Below, in pieces: positions 8,642 to 17,144 of a stretch of 64,000 nucleotides of DNA. The position numbers were made by a program, and so were the translations under genes. The stretch lies in contig JANQMH010000063.1 in NCBI GenBank assembly GCA_028280195.1, positions 62,001 through 126,000 on the forward strand, in the 5' to 3' direction. The stretch's first letter is position 1, and the number at the start of each line of letters is the position of its first letter. This DNA is from Exilibacterium sp. (GTDB lineage: Bacteria; Pseudomonadota; Gammaproteobacteria; Pseudomonadales; Cellvibrionaceae). A model generated the notes under the pieces. It saw only the letters and a program-made list of their open reading frames with translations, was not told where the DNA came from and did no database searches.

Positions 8642-9631
8642 ATGAACGCATTCCTGAAAACGCTGCAGGGGGGAGAGGTCCGCGACCAGGTCAGCTCCAT
8701 CGGCGACCTCAAGTCGGTGATCAATAAGACATTTTTCACCATGGAACTGGAGAAGGCCGAGAACAAGCAGCTGGCGGCGCAGTTCAAACACGTCAATATC
8801 GGGCCGGTCGGTTTTGTCGGCATCCATACCAACTGTTCCATCGACGGTGTGCGCCGCTGCAACGATATCGATGACGATATCAACAAGGATCACTGTCTGA
8901 TCTATATGCCGATAAAAATGGGCAATGGTGGCCAGAGCTGGCACTACCAGGGCGGCAAACAGGCCCGGGGCGGCGAGCGCATTATCACCATCGTCGAGGG
9001 CAGTCGCGAGTACCGGGTACACCGGCCGAGTTTTCTCGGCCTCACCCTGGTGATACCCAACGCCCTGCTGCAGGCGCGGGTGCCGCGCTTCCGCCAGTAC
9101 TGCGTAACCGCCCACGACGCCAGCCGGGGAGCCTTTGCCCTTACCTGGGATTTTATTATGTCGGTATGGTTCAACCACACCGGCCTCAAGTCCCAGGACT
9201 ACCTGTACTATGCCAACAGTATCGTCGATCTGCTGGTCACGGCGCTGGAGTCAGACGGCAAAGCGCCGGCAGTGGAAAGTAACCTGACCAAGTCAGCCTA
9301 CCTGCAGCGGGCACTGAGCTTTATCGATGCCCACTTAAACAGCCCCGACATAAGTCCCGAACTGATCGCCCGCCAGCTGGGCATCAAAAAGCGCTATCTC
9401 TACGACGTGTTCAACAGCCACGAGCAGTCACTGGGCACAGTGATCCGCGAGAAAAGACTCGAGCGCTGCCACCAGGCCCTGGCGGACAAAAAAATGGCAA
9501 ACTTATCGGTGACGGAAATCGCCTACAACTGGGGTTTTACCAGCTATACACATTTCAGCCGCGTCTTTAAGGAAAAATACCACATTTCGCCACGGAAATT
9601 CCGCCAGACAAAAACAGTTGCTAGTCGCTAG
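8642..9631 (+). CDS. AraC-family transcriptional regulator
   Basis: The 329-residue product has an N-terminal effector/dimerisation domain of about 200 residues and a C-terminal double helix-turn-helix. The first helix-turn-helix is around SPELIARQLGIKKRYLYDVF. The second is the AraC signature VTEIAYNWGFTSYTHFSRVFKEKYHISPRKFR near the end (quoted as landmarks IAYNWGF, HFSRVFK, SPRKFR). The start is preceded by AGAGAGGCG-like purines. Regulators of this class usually activate nearby catabolic genes when their small-molecule effector is present. Likely targets are the convergent TonB receptor and the minus-strand P450/SDR operon beyond it. The inducer is unknown. Its stop codon lies inside the heptamer repeat at 9619-9723. 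Confidence 0.9.
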   Translation: MNAFLKTLQGGEVRDQVSSIGDLKSVINKTFFTMELEKAENKQLAAQFKHVNIGPVGFVGIHTNCSIDGVRRCNDIDDDINKDHCLIYMPIKMGNGGQSWHYQGGKQARGGERIITIVEGSREYRVHRPSFLGLTLVIPNALLQARVPRFRQYCVTAHDASRGAFALTWDFIMSVWFNHTGLKSQDYLYYANSIVDLLVTALESDGKAPAVESNLTKSAYLQRALSFIDAHLNSPDISPELIARQLGIKKRYLYDVFNSHEQSLGTVIREKRLERCHQALADKKMANLSVTEIAYNWGFTSYTHFSRVFKEKYHISPRKFRQTKTVASR

Positions 9632-9723
9632 TGGCTAGTCAGTTAGTGTCTTTACTAGCAACTAGCAACTAGCAACTAGCGACTAGCAACTAGCGACTAG
9701 CGACTAGCGACTAGCAACTAGCA
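9619..9723. repeat. Heptamer array ACTAGCR x10 with three inverted units
   Basis: Ten perfect or near-perfect 7-bp units ACTAGCA/ACTAGCG run without interruption from 9654 to 9723. Just upstream, 9619-9639 holds three units in the opposite orientation (TGCTAGT, CGCTAGT, GGCTAGT), which overlap the AraC-gene stop codon (TAG, 9629-9631). The array fills the space between two convergent genes, so its transcript could fold back on itself and end transcription from both sides. The same architecture is seen at 115-239. Confidence 0.9.
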
Positions 9724-9737
9724 ATTATAAACTGCTT

Positions 9738-12014
9738 TTAAAACGTATATCCTACCTCAAACCCGTAGGCGCGCGGCTGGCCGCCGAAGGCCTGCAGATT
9801 GAGCGCGCGGCTTTTTATGTCGGTGTATTCCTCGTCGCGCACGTTGCGACCAAACAGGGCGATGCGCAGTTGGTCGGTTTCGTAGCGCAGGCTGATATCC
9901 AGAATGTCGTAGGCATCCTGTTCGAGAATTTCCAGGTTGCGTACATCGGTGGGAAAGCTGTCGCGGTAGGCCCACTGGGTGCGGAATGTAAACTCACCGG
10001 GCAGCGCATCCACGATAAAGCCGATATTGGCGGCGAGGGCGGCGGTATATTTCGGCACGCGGTCAAAGTCCAGGCCCTCTGCTTCCCTCTCCTCGGCGGC
10101 GGTCACGGTGCCGTCGTTGTCCAGATCCAGGCCGGTAAATTCGTCGAACTCGGCATCGATCCAGCCGAGACTGGCGTCGAAAGACAGTCGCGCGGTCGGT
10201 GTCCATACCGCCTCCAGCTCCAGACCGGTAATGGTGGCATCGGCGGCATTGCGCAGGCGCTGCAGGGGCTGGCCATTGCTGTCGACGGTATTGGTGACCC
10301 GCTGTATATCATCGTAGGTGGTGGCAAAGGCGGCGATATTGGTGCGCAGGGTGCGGCCGAAAAATTCACCCTTCAAACCCAGTTCGAACTGATCGGCCCG
10401 CTCCGGGTCGGCGGCGGCAATGGTCGCCAGGCTGCCGGCGCGGGCATTGAAATTGCCGCTGCGGAAACCGCGCGACCAGGTCAGATAGGTCAGCAGATCC
10501 TCGCTGACCCGGTATTCGACACCCGCCCGCGGCGATACATTGGACCAGCTGTCCTCCAGTTCTAACACGCTGGTGGAACAGCCGGAGAAACCGGGCCCGG
10601 CACAGGCGGCCAGCGGCGAAATTCGCAGTTCCTTTTCCTCATCGGTGTAGCGCAGGCCCGCCGATACCGTCAGGGCCGGGGTGAGGTGGTAATTGACGTT
10701 GGCAAACACCGCCGCACTCTGTTGCTGCTGGGTCCAGTCGGCCTGAATGAAATTGTACAGCTCGTGGGCCCGCCCCGCGGTCAGCCCGGAAAACATGCGC
10801 CGCTCGGTAACCGACATTTCCGAGTCCATAAAGAAGGCGCCCGCCAGAAAGTCAAACTGCTCGGAAAAGTCCGCCGCATAGCGCAGTTCCTGGGTAAACT
10901 GCTCGGCCGCCTCCTCGTTGTCGGGGAAATGAATCAGTAAAAACGGCGTGCCGTCGACGTCGAGGGAGGAGTCGAAGGTAAGGTCGCGGTAACCGCTGAC
11001 CGAGGTCACAATGCCGTGGCCGAGATCCAGATTGGCTTCGACAATGGTGTGCCAGCTGCGGGTATCGCTCTCGCCGACCAGGTCGTGATTGATTTCATAG
11101 GGATCGCTCGGCGGTGTATAGCCGAACTGGGTTTCGGTCGCCGAAGGCGCCGCCGGATCGACAAACATGCGCGAAGCGGTCCCGCCGCCCTCATCCTTGA
11201 AGTACTGCCCGAACAGGGTGATATCCAGGTTGTCGGTCGGCTCGAAAGTAATGGTGGGCTTGATCAGGATACTGTCCTGTCCGGCCTGGTCTGTGCGCGG
11301 GTTGACCGGCTGCAGCCCGGACGGATTGGACGGCGCAGCGACGAAGCTGCCGCCGTTTTTATCCTCGAACAGCCCTTCCTGGTGACGGTGCTGAATGGCG
11401 AGCTTGGCGCGCACGCCGCTGTCGCCCAGCGGCCCCTGTAAGATCGCTTCTACCTGGCGCAGCTCAGCGGTGCCGACGGCGATCTTGCCCTCGGCCCTAA
11501 ATTCCTCGCCGGGCCTGGCGGTGCGCAATAACACCGCACCGCCGGTGGAATTGCGGCCGAAGAGTATTCCCTGAGGGCCGCGCAGGATCTCAATCGCCTC
11601 GACATCGAAAACATCCAGCACGGCGCCGATCTGGGTCGACAGCACCATACCGTCCTGAATGATATTGACCGCCGGATCGAGAGTGCGAATACTGGTGCTG
11701 ACACCGATACCGCGAATGGTAAAGTTGGCAAAACCGGGAAAAGTGCTGACCGCCTGCAATTGTACGTTGGGGGCGAGAAAGCCGATATCGCTCAAGTCGG
11801 TGGCAAAACTGTTCTCAATCGTTTCCCCGGTCACGGCAGTAACGGCGATGGGCACTTCCTGCAGGCTCTGTGCGCGCTTCTGCGCCAGCACAGTGATCTC
11901 CTCCAGAGTGTCGGCAAATTCTCCTTCCTGCGCCTGCCCCAGCGGCGCCAAGGTCAGGGCCGAGGCGGTGGCAAGGGCAAGGGGCAGTGTCGATAAGGTC
12001 GGTTTCATCTTCAT
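9738..12014 (-). CDS. TonB-dependent outer-membrane receptor
   Basis: The 758-residue product has a signal peptide ending near LGQAQEG, a TonB box-like region LEEITVLAQKR, a plug domain with FTIRGIGVST, IEILRGPQGILFGRNSTGGAV, and a barrel ending EVGYTF. A GGAGAG ribosome site precedes the ATG at 12014. The IRGIG and GPQGxLFGRNSTGG motifs place it among receptors often found beside catabolic genes for organic compounds. It lies 57 bases downstream of the minus-strand P450/SDR/amidohydrolase genes and could be their last cistron. That makes it the best candidate for importing the substrate of that pathway. Confidence 0.92.
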   Translation of the reverse strand: MKMKPTLSTLPLALATASALTLAPLGQAQEGEFADTLEEITVLAQKRAQSLQEVPIAVTAVTGETIENSFATDLSDIGFLAPNVQLQAVSTFPGFANFTIRGIGVSTSIRTLDPAVNIIQDGMVLSTQIGAVLDVFDVEAIEILRGPQGILFGRNSTGGAVLLRTARPGEEFRAEGKIAVGTAELRQVEAILQGPLGDSGVRAKLAIQHRHQEGLFEDKNGGSFVAAPSNPSGLQPVNPRTDQAGQDSILIKPTITFEPTDNLDITLFGQYFKDEGGGTASRMFVDPAAPSATETQFGYTPPSDPYEINHDLVGESDTRSWHTIVEANLDLGHGIVTSVSGYRDLTFDSSLDVDGTPFLLIHFPDNEEAAEQFTQELRYAADFSEQFDFLAGAFFMDSEMSVTERRMFSGLTAGRAHELYNFIQADWTQQQQSAAVFANVNYHLTPALTVSAGLRYTDEEKELRISPLAACAGPGFSGCSTSVLELEDSWSNVSPRAGVEYRVSEDLLTYLTWSRGFRSGNFNARAGSLATIAAADPERADQFELGLKGEFFGRTLRTNIAAFATTYDDIQRVTNTVDSNGQPLQRLRNAADATITGLELEAVWTPTARLSFDASLGWIDAEFDEFTGLDLDNDGTVTAAEEREAEGLDFDRVPKYTAALAANIGFIVDALPGEFTFRTQWAYRDSFPTDVRNLEILEQDAYDILDISLRYETDQLRIALFGRNVRDEEYTDIKSRALNLQAFGGQPRAYGFEVGYTF

Positions 12015-12071
12015 CTCTCCTGAGTCATTGGTTTAGCTATTATTTTGTTGTGAGCTGCCAGCTGCCTATGG

Positions 12072-13070
12072 TCAGGCACGCAGCAGGCGCCGTGCATTAT
12101 CGGCCAGTTGCGCCGCCAGCTTGCGCTCAACGCCGGGCTTATGCTGGTCCCAACCGGAGAAGTTGGTACCCAGTAACAGTTGTTCGCTGCCCAGTATGCG
12201 GATAACGAAATCCAGAATACGCTGGTCGTGCACATGGGCATCGAACCACAGACGCGACAGATAATCCTCGAACGCGCCGTCATGCCGCAGGTAGTCGGCG
12301 GCCCAGGGTCGCAGCCGGGCCGCCCGATTCAGGCGCCCGAGCAAAACGGCCACCGCACCGCCGGCGTGGCTGATACAGATATCCAGTTGCGGGTGACGCT
12401 GCAATACCCCGCCAAAGATCAGCGTGGCCACGGCAATGGTTTCCTGCGCGGCAAAGCCGGTGAGAATATCCAGTTCGTACTGATTCAGGTTACTGTCACC
12501 CCTGGGGCCGTCGATGCCTGCGGGCGCCGGGTGGAGAAACAGCGGTACATCGAGCCGTACCAGCGTCTGGTAAAAGCGATCCATCTCGGGGCTGTCGAGG
12601 TGGCGGCCGATATCGGTGCCGATACCGGCGCCGAGCAAACCCAGCTCGCCAACTGCCCGCGTCAATTCCTCGCAGGCGGCGCCGATATCCTGCATCGGCA
12701 GCGCTGCCAGCCCGGCAAGGCGTTGCGGGTAGCGGGCCACCAGCTCGCGCAAAGCGTCGTTGTGACGGCGGCAGAACGCCACCGCGGGTGCGGTTTCGAT
12801 AAAATGAAAATACGTCAGCGGATTGGGGGAGAGCACCTGAAAATCGATACCCGCTCGGTTCATCGCCTCGATGCGCAGGCCGGCATCCATAAACGGGCTG
12901 CGCCGATATGCCACGCCGTGCAGGCGATAGTCACCAATGCGGAACCAGGGCCGCCCGTCTGCGCCGCTGCCGATCTCCGGTCCGTAGGCGCCGGCGGCAC
13001 CCAGGGTTTGCGCCAGCACCACATGGGCATGCACATCGATGGACCTGGCCTTCTTTAGCGCTGCACGCAT
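12072..13070 (-). CDS. Amidohydrolase-2 (ACMSD-like) family protein
   Basis: The product has 332 residues from the ATG at 13070; an upstream TTG at 13085 overlapping the previous gene is possible. The N-terminal IDVHAHVV supplies the HxH metal ligands (H14, H16). Further landmarks are PLFLHPAP (His), ICISHAGG (His) and a C-terminal LLLGTNFSGWD. The family comprises TIM-barrel decarboxylases and hydrolases such as ACMSD and gamma-resorcylate decarboxylase. In typical members the last metal ligand is Asp in a GSDYP-like motif, but here the aligned position reads Asn (GTNFSG), so activity may differ. It lies in a minus-strand operon with an SDR and a ferredoxin, suggesting a catabolic step on a ring or lactone product. 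Confidence 0.8.
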   Translation of the reverse strand: MRAALKKARSIDVHAHVVLAQTLGAAGAYGPEIGSGADGRPWFRIGDYRLHGVAYRRSPFMDAGLRIEAMNRAGIDFQVLSPNPLTYFHFIETAPAVAFCRRHNDALRELVARYPQRLAGLAALPMQDIGAACEELTRAVGELGLLGAGIGTDIGRHLDSPEMDRFYQTLVRLDVPLFLHPAPAGIDGPRGDSNLNQYELDILTGFAAQETIAVATLIFGGVLQRHPQLDICISHAGGAVAVLLGRLNRAARLRPWAADYLRHDGAFEDYLSRLWFDAHVHDQRILDFVIRILGSEQLLLGTNFSGWDQHKPGVERKLAAQLADNARRLLRA

Positions 13071-13081
13071 GGTATTCACCG

Positions 13082-13870
13082 TCAAAACACCTGCGCCGCG
13101 CCGCCGTCGACGGCAATGGCCGAGCCGGTGATATAGCTGGCCGCCTGCGAAGCGAGAAAGACCACGGTATTGGCGATCTCCTCAGTGCGGCCGAGCCGCC
13201 CCACGGGAATACCGTCACAGATTTTCTGCCTCAGCGCCGCGACAGTCGTGGACTGCTGCTGCGCTCTGGCCTGCAGCAACTCGTCGACCCGCCGGGTGGC
13301 CACCCAGCCCGGGCATACGGTATTGACCAGCACGCCGTAAGGCGCCAGTTCGCTGGCCAGGGTTTTCGCCCAGCCCAACACCGCCAGCCGCAGGCTGTTG
13401 GACAGCAGCATACCCGGCAGCGGCTGTTTTACGCTGTAGGATGAAATATTAATGATCCGCCCCCAGCCTCTGGCCTTCATTGCCGGCAGTACCCGGTCGG
13501 TCAAACGCCCGGCCGAGCGCACCGTCAGTTCGAAAGCCCGCGCCCACTCGGCATCGGCAATATCCTCGTGACTGCCCGCCGGCGGTCCGCCGGCATTATT
13601 CACCAGAATATCGATAGCGCCCCAGTGCTGCTGCACCTGCTCGACCAGTGCCTGCAGCTGTCCGCCATCGCTGACATCGGCGCACACAGCGAGCACCTCG
13701 CGCCCGCTCCGTGCTTCAATATCCCGCCTGGCATCCTGCAGCCGGGCCTCACTGCGCGCGCAAATGGCCACCCGCGCGCCCTCGCTGTGCAGAGCACCGG
13801 CCACCGCCTTGCCGATGCCCTGGCTGGCAGCGGCAACCAGGGCGACTTTGCTTTCCAGACCGAGTTCCAC
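13082..13870 (-). CDS. SDR-family oxidoreductase with non-canonical active site
   Basis: This 262-residue Rossmann-fold protein starts at a GTG. The cofactor loop AAASQGIGKAV (about residues 12-22), NNAGG, and the C-terminal PGWV and GSAIAVDGGA are all standard for short-chain dehydrogenases/reductases. The segment that should carry the catalytic YxxxK instead reads LLSNSLR after INISSYSVKQPLPGM. Counting from the catalytic Ser, the Tyr and Lys positions hold Ser and Arg. A subfamily of SDRs shares this SNxxR pattern, so it may use another mechanism. It overlaps the downstream amidohydrolase region at TGA/TTG and is separated by a few bases from the ferredoxin gene. Confidence 0.88.
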   Translation of the reverse strand: MELGLESKVALVAAASQGIGKAVAGALHSEGARVAICARSEARLQDARRDIEARSGREVLAVCADVSDGGQLQALVEQVQQHWGAIDILVNNAGGPPAGSHEDIADAEWARAFELTVRSAGRLTDRVLPAMKARGWGRIINISSYSVKQPLPGMLLSNSLRLAVLGWAKTLASELAPYGVLVNTVCPGWVATRRVDELLQARAQQQSTTVAALRQKICDGIPVGRLGRTEEIANTVVFLASQAASYITGSAIAVDGGAAQVF

Positions 13871-13875
13871 GACGC

Positions 13876-14211
13876 TCAGTCCTGCGGCGCCAGCTCGACG
13901 CCGATGCCGTCGAGTTCAGCGCTCAACGGAATCTGGCAGCTCAGGCGCGAGCGCCGTTCGTCATAGTGCTGGCTGTATTCCAGCAGCATGGTTTCGTTTT
14001 CGCTGCGCGCCGGCAACAGCGGCAACCACTGGGTATCGACATAAACATGGCAGGTGGCGCAGGAGCAGCAGCCGCCGCAAACCGCTTCGATATCTTGCCC
14101 GGCATCGAACAGTGCCTGCATGATATTTTTTTCCTGCGCCCGGGCATCGATATGATGCAGCTGCCCTTGCCGATCGATCACTTCCACGCGAACCCCCTTA
14201 CTTTCCGCCAT
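13876..14211 (-). CDS. [2Fe-2S] ferredoxin, adrenodoxin/putidaredoxin type
   Basis: This 111-residue protein has the pattern C-x5-C-x2-C in AVCGGCCSCATCHVYV (about residues 41-54) and a fourth Cys in RLSCQIPL near residue 90. That spacing is characteristic of vertebrate-type ferredoxins that deliver electrons to bacterial P450s and Rieske oxygenases. Two P450 genes lie in the same operon, which makes them the obvious partners. Its start codon shares a base with the stop of the MFS gene (14211), implying coupled translation. A cognate ferredoxin reductase is not present in the window. Confidence 0.9.
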   Translation of the reverse strand: MAESKGVRVEVIDRQGQLHHIDARAQEKNIMQALFDAGQDIEAVCGGCCSCATCHVYVDTQWLPLLPARSENETMLLEYSQHYDERRSRLSCQIPLSAELDGIGVELAPQD

Positions 14212-15563
14212 CAGACTTTACCTTCCACCCTCTCCAGTTCAATCACTCGTTTTCGGAACGGCTTGCGGCCGAGCATAAAAGCCAGCGTCGACAGCGGCAA
14301 TACCACTATCGCCACCAGCGAAATCGCATAGCGCAGATTCTCAGGCCCGAACAGATGATCGGACAGCAAGCCCATCACCACCGCGCCGAAGGCGCCGCCG
14401 GTGATATTCATCAGCACCAGAAACACACCGACCATCAAGCCGCGCATGGCACCGGGCGTGACGATAGTGATGGCCGCAAAGCTGGCCGTGATCGCCATTG
14501 CCCAACAGAACTTGATCAGTGCAAACAGGCCCAGGGCCAGGCTGGCGCTGGGCATCAGCGGCGCCGATACCGCCGGCACAATCATCGCCGCCATCACCAC
14601 TGTGCAAACGATAATGGGCGCCTCCTTAAAGCCCCTGGCCTGCAGAAAACCGCTGACGGCACTGACGCTCAGCGCACCCATGACGCCAAAGACCAGGTAG
14701 ATGGAACCGAAGGGCAGGGCGATTTCACCCGGCGTTACGCCGTAGTTGCGCATCAGCATGGCGGCAAACCAGGTCTGGATGCCGTACATATAGAACCCGA
14801 ACAGCACCAGGCCGCCGTACAGCCAGATATACAGCATCTTGTGGGCTTTCATATAGGCGAAGATATCGGCCAGGGAATAGCGCACCGCCTGCGCTGCCCG
14901 GCCGGGGTCGGCGCTGCGGGCGGGTTCCTTGACGGTCAGCATCAACAGCGCCACGGCGATAAAACCCGCCGACCCGACGATGATAAACACCAGCCGCCAG
15001 CCGCTGATATTGTCAAAGCCCAGCAGCGAGATTTCACCGAGGGTGGAAAAGTACTCCACCAACTGGCCGCCCAGGGCGATGGCCAGCCCGCCGCCGATAT
15101 AAAAGCTCAGGGTAAATACGGAAATCGGTCTGGTCACCCGCTGCTTGGAAAACAGATCGCCGATAATGGAAATTGCCGCCGGGTTGAGGCCGGCCTCGCC
15201 GATGCCGACGCCGACACGGGCAATAAACATACTGATATAGCTGCCGGCCAGGCCGCACAGCGCGGTCATGGCCGACCACAGCGAGATACAGATCGCCAGC
15301 AGATTGCGGCGGTTGCGGGTATCCACCAGCCGTCCCAGGGGAATACCCATCAATACGTAAAACACGGTAAAGGCAAAGCCGTTCAACATACCCATCTGGG
15401 TATCGGTGAGCAGCAGCTCGTTTTTGATCGGTTCGACCAGAAAGCCCATCACCAGCCGGTCGATATAGCCGAGTATCGAGGACAGCAGCAATACGCCCAC
15501 CACATACCAGGCATAGCTGTCGGAGCCGGTAACGGAAACCGGTTGACTTACAGATTGATCCAA
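14211..15563 (-). CDS. MFS transporter (spinster/ACS-like)
   Basis: This 450-residue polytopic membrane protein shows the twelve-helix pattern of the major facilitator superfamily. Landmarks are YIDRLVMGFLVEPIKNEL near the N-terminus, the motif-A-like GRLVDTRNRRN between helices 2 and 3, and GEAGLNPAAISIIGDLF. The order YVVGVLLLSSILGYIDR resembles MFS members found in aromatic and terpenoid catabolic clusters. It probably moves a pathway substrate or intermediate across the inner membrane. The start is uncertain: the frame opens at TTG 15563 and no ATG is available before helix 1. The region just upstream is a 12-bp tandem repeat. Confidence 0.85.
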   Translation of the reverse strand: MDQSVSQPVSVTGSDSYAWYVVGVLLLSSILGYIDRLVMGFLVEPIKNELLLTDTQMGMLNGFAFTVFYVLMGIPLGRLVDTRNRRNLLAICISLWSAMTALCGLAGSYISMFIARVGVGIGEAGLNPAAISIIGDLFSKQRVTRPISVFTLSFYIGGGLAIALGGQLVEYFSTLGEISLLGFDNISGWRLVFIIVGSAGFIAVALLMLTVKEPARSADPGRAAQAVRYSLADIFAYMKAHKMLYIWLYGGLVLFGFYMYGIQTWFAAMLMRNYGVTPGEIALPFGSIYLVFGVMGALSVSAVSGFLQARGFKEAPIIVCTVVMAAMIVPAVSAPLMPSASLALGLFALIKFCWAMAITASFAAITIVTPGAMRGLMVGVFLVLMNITGGAFGAVVMGLLSDHLFGPENLRYAISLVAIVVLPLSTLAFMLGRKPFRKRVIELERVEGKV

Positions 15564-15574
15564 AACACTGATAC

Positions 15575-15634
15575 CCGTTTGTTAAAGCTGTTTTTAAAAC
15601 CGTTGTTAAAACTGTTGTTAAGGTCGTTGCTATC
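15575..15634. repeat. 12-bp tandem repeat between SDR and MFS genes
   Basis: Five 12-bp units follow one another (15575, 15587, 15599, 15611, 15623) with consensus RCYGTTGTTAAA. The last unit contains the stop codon of the SDR gene (15630-15632) and the first lies a dozen bases from the MFS start. The unit resembles the reverse complement of the 12-bp repeat at 8338-8390. Confidence 0.8.
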
Positions 15635-16397
15635 CCCGGGTCAAACCCAGCCCCAGACCACCGTCCACATCCAGCAGTGCGCCCGTGGTCCACTGTGCGC
15701 AAATCAGATACTGCATCGCCTCGGCGATTTCCTCCTCGGTACCGATGCGCTGCAGCGCATGCAGCCCGGCCAAACCCATAAGCCGTTCGCGCGCGGCCCG
15801 ATCGTCGAACAGCCCGGCGCGCTGATTGATCTCCGTAAACACCGCGCCCGGCAGCACACAATTGACGCGTATGTTTCGCGCCCCCAGCTCGGCCGCCAGC
15901 ACGCGGGTCAGCCCCTGCAAGCTGGCCTTGGTGGCGGCGTAGGGCGATACACCGGGAAAGGCCCGGCGCGTGTGGGTGGAACCGACAAAGACAATCGCGC
16001 CCTGGCTTTTTTCCAGATGGGCGACGGCCAGCCCTGTCAGCATCATGCCGGCCACCACATTGCTGTGAAATACCGCCAGCAGTTTGTCCTCTTGCAGTTC
16101 CTCTATCGGGCCGCGGTACATATTGCCGGCATTGTTGATCAGCGCGTCCAGACCGCCGCCGTGGGCGACAGCGGCTTCGATCAGGCGCCGGCGGTCCTCG
16201 GCACAGGTAATATCGGCCTGCACGCCGAGGCAGTTGCCACCGATCTGCGCGGCAACCGCTTCGACCCTGTCCCGGCGCCGGCCGCAGATAGTGACCCTGG
16301 CCCCGCCGGCGGCAAACAGCTGCGCCGCACCGCGGCCGATGCCGGAGCCACCACCGGTGATAAGAATGGACATGCCAGCCAGTTTTTTCATCGTCAT
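15630..16397 (-). CDS. SDR-family oxidoreductase
   Basis: The product has 255 residues from the ATG at 16397 (a second in-frame ATG is at 16391). It has the classical SDR pattern: ILITGGGSGIGRGAA cofactor loop, NNAGN, a catalytic YAATK in SPYAATKASLQGL, the following VNCVLPGAV, and a C-terminal LLDVDGGLG. It should catalyse NAD(P)-linked oxidation or reduction of a hydroxyl/keto substrate in the cytoplasm. It lies between the ThuA-like gene and the MFS transporter, separated from each by a spacer made of short tandem repeats. The substrate is not predictable. Confidence 0.9.
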   Translation of the reverse strand: MTMKKLAGMSILITGGGSGIGRGAAQLFAAGGARVTICGRRRDRVEAVAAQIGGNCLGVQADITCAEDRRRLIEAAVAHGGGLDALINNAGNMYRGPIEELQEDKLLAVFHSNVVAGMMLTGLAVAHLEKSQGAIVFVGSTHTRRAFPGVSPYAATKASLQGLTRVLAAELGARNIRVNCVLPGAVFTEINQRAGLFDDRAARERLMGLAGLHALQRIGTEEEIAEAMQYLICAQWTTGALLDVDGGLGLGLTRG

Positions 16398-16407
16398 TGC
16401 AATCTCG

Positions 16408-16459
16408 CTATACACACTCGCTATACATACCAGCTATACACACCAGCTATCCATACAAC
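16408..16459. repeat. 13-bp tandem repeat derived from a gene end
   Basis: Four 13-bp units (16408, 16421, 16434, 16447) have consensus CTATACACACCAG. The last unit contains the stop codon and last codons of the ThuA-like gene (minus strand TAT-GGA-TAG), so the spacer looks like successive duplications of that gene end, each supplying a TAG. Confidence 0.8.
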
Positions 16460-17127
16460 AGCCACTGCACTGCCCGGCGTAAAATGGCGGCGTGGGCCGG
16501 GCTGGCGATGGAGGCGGCGTCGTGCCCCAGCGCGTCGTAAATAACTTTTCCCGCCGCGTAGCGGTGCTTCCACAGCAGCGGCTGCGCCGGCGCCTGGCCG
16601 GGCGGTGCCGAGACCAGCAATACCTCGATATCGGGCTGCAGACTGAGATCGGTGTATATCTCGTCGCACAGCGTAAACGGCGCCGCGCCCGCTACAATCC
16701 CGTCGCTGCCATTGATACTGATGTCGATATCACCCTGTGGCGGGTGATAGGAGCGATCCCACTGCCAGGCACCGCCGAGAATATGTCGCCACTCCGACCA
16801 GTCATCGAAACAGATACTGGCCGTGTGCAGGCCGAGCAAGCTGCGCCCCAGCTGCAGATGCCGCTTTATCGCCTCGCGGCCGGCGGCGGACAGGCTGAAC
16901 GACCACTGCCGGCGGTAGGGCGCGTATTTCTCCGCCCGCATGCGCCAGCGCAGGGCGTTGACCGTCAGCAGATCGTAGTGACCCCGCGCCAGCCGGGTCA
17001 GGCCCTGTTCGATATCGCTAACAATTTCCGAGCGGACGTTGAGCGGCTCCAGTATGTCCGCCAGCGCCCGGGAAGACTCCGCAAACGGGTGAAAAATGCC
17101 GCCGCTCAAAATCAAATTCTTATACAC
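16447..17127 (-). CDS. ThuA-like (trehalose utilisation / GATase-1-like fold) domain protein
   Basis: The product has 226 residues from a GTG start. Landmarks of ThuA domains are present: an N-terminal LILSGGIFHPFAESSRAL, LLTVNALRW, a central GRSLLGLHTASICFDDW with the GLHTA-type nucleophile-elbow region, WQWDRSYHPPQG, and a late HRYAAGKVIYDALGHD. ThuA proteins adopt a glutamine-amidotransferase-like fold but lack a proven common reaction. They occur in sugar and secondary-metabolite catabolic clusters. It lies between two SDR genes in the operon. The reaction is not predictable here. Confidence 0.8.
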   Translation of the reverse strand: MYKNLILSGGIFHPFAESSRALADILEPLNVRSEIVSDIEQGLTRLARGHYDLLTVNALRWRMRAEKYAPYRRQWSFSLSAAGREAIKRHLQLGRSLLGLHTASICFDDWSEWRHILGGAWQWDRSYHPPQGDIDISINGSDGIVAGAAPFTLCDEIYTDLSLQPDIEVLLVSAPPGQAPAQPLLWKHRYAAGKVIYDALGHDAASIASPAHAAILRRAVQWLLYG

Positions 17128-17144
17128 TGCACCGCTTCGCCCGC

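Noticed and set aside
9654-9723. CRISPR array
   Set aside because: Units are 7 bp and contiguous with no spacers; no cas genes nearby. The 46-bp repeat at 23961 has no variable spacers either.
14355-16544. 729-codon plus-strand open frame across MFS and SDR genes
   Set aside because: Antisense to two well-supported genes and rich in His/Gln/Gly/Arg without domain motifs.
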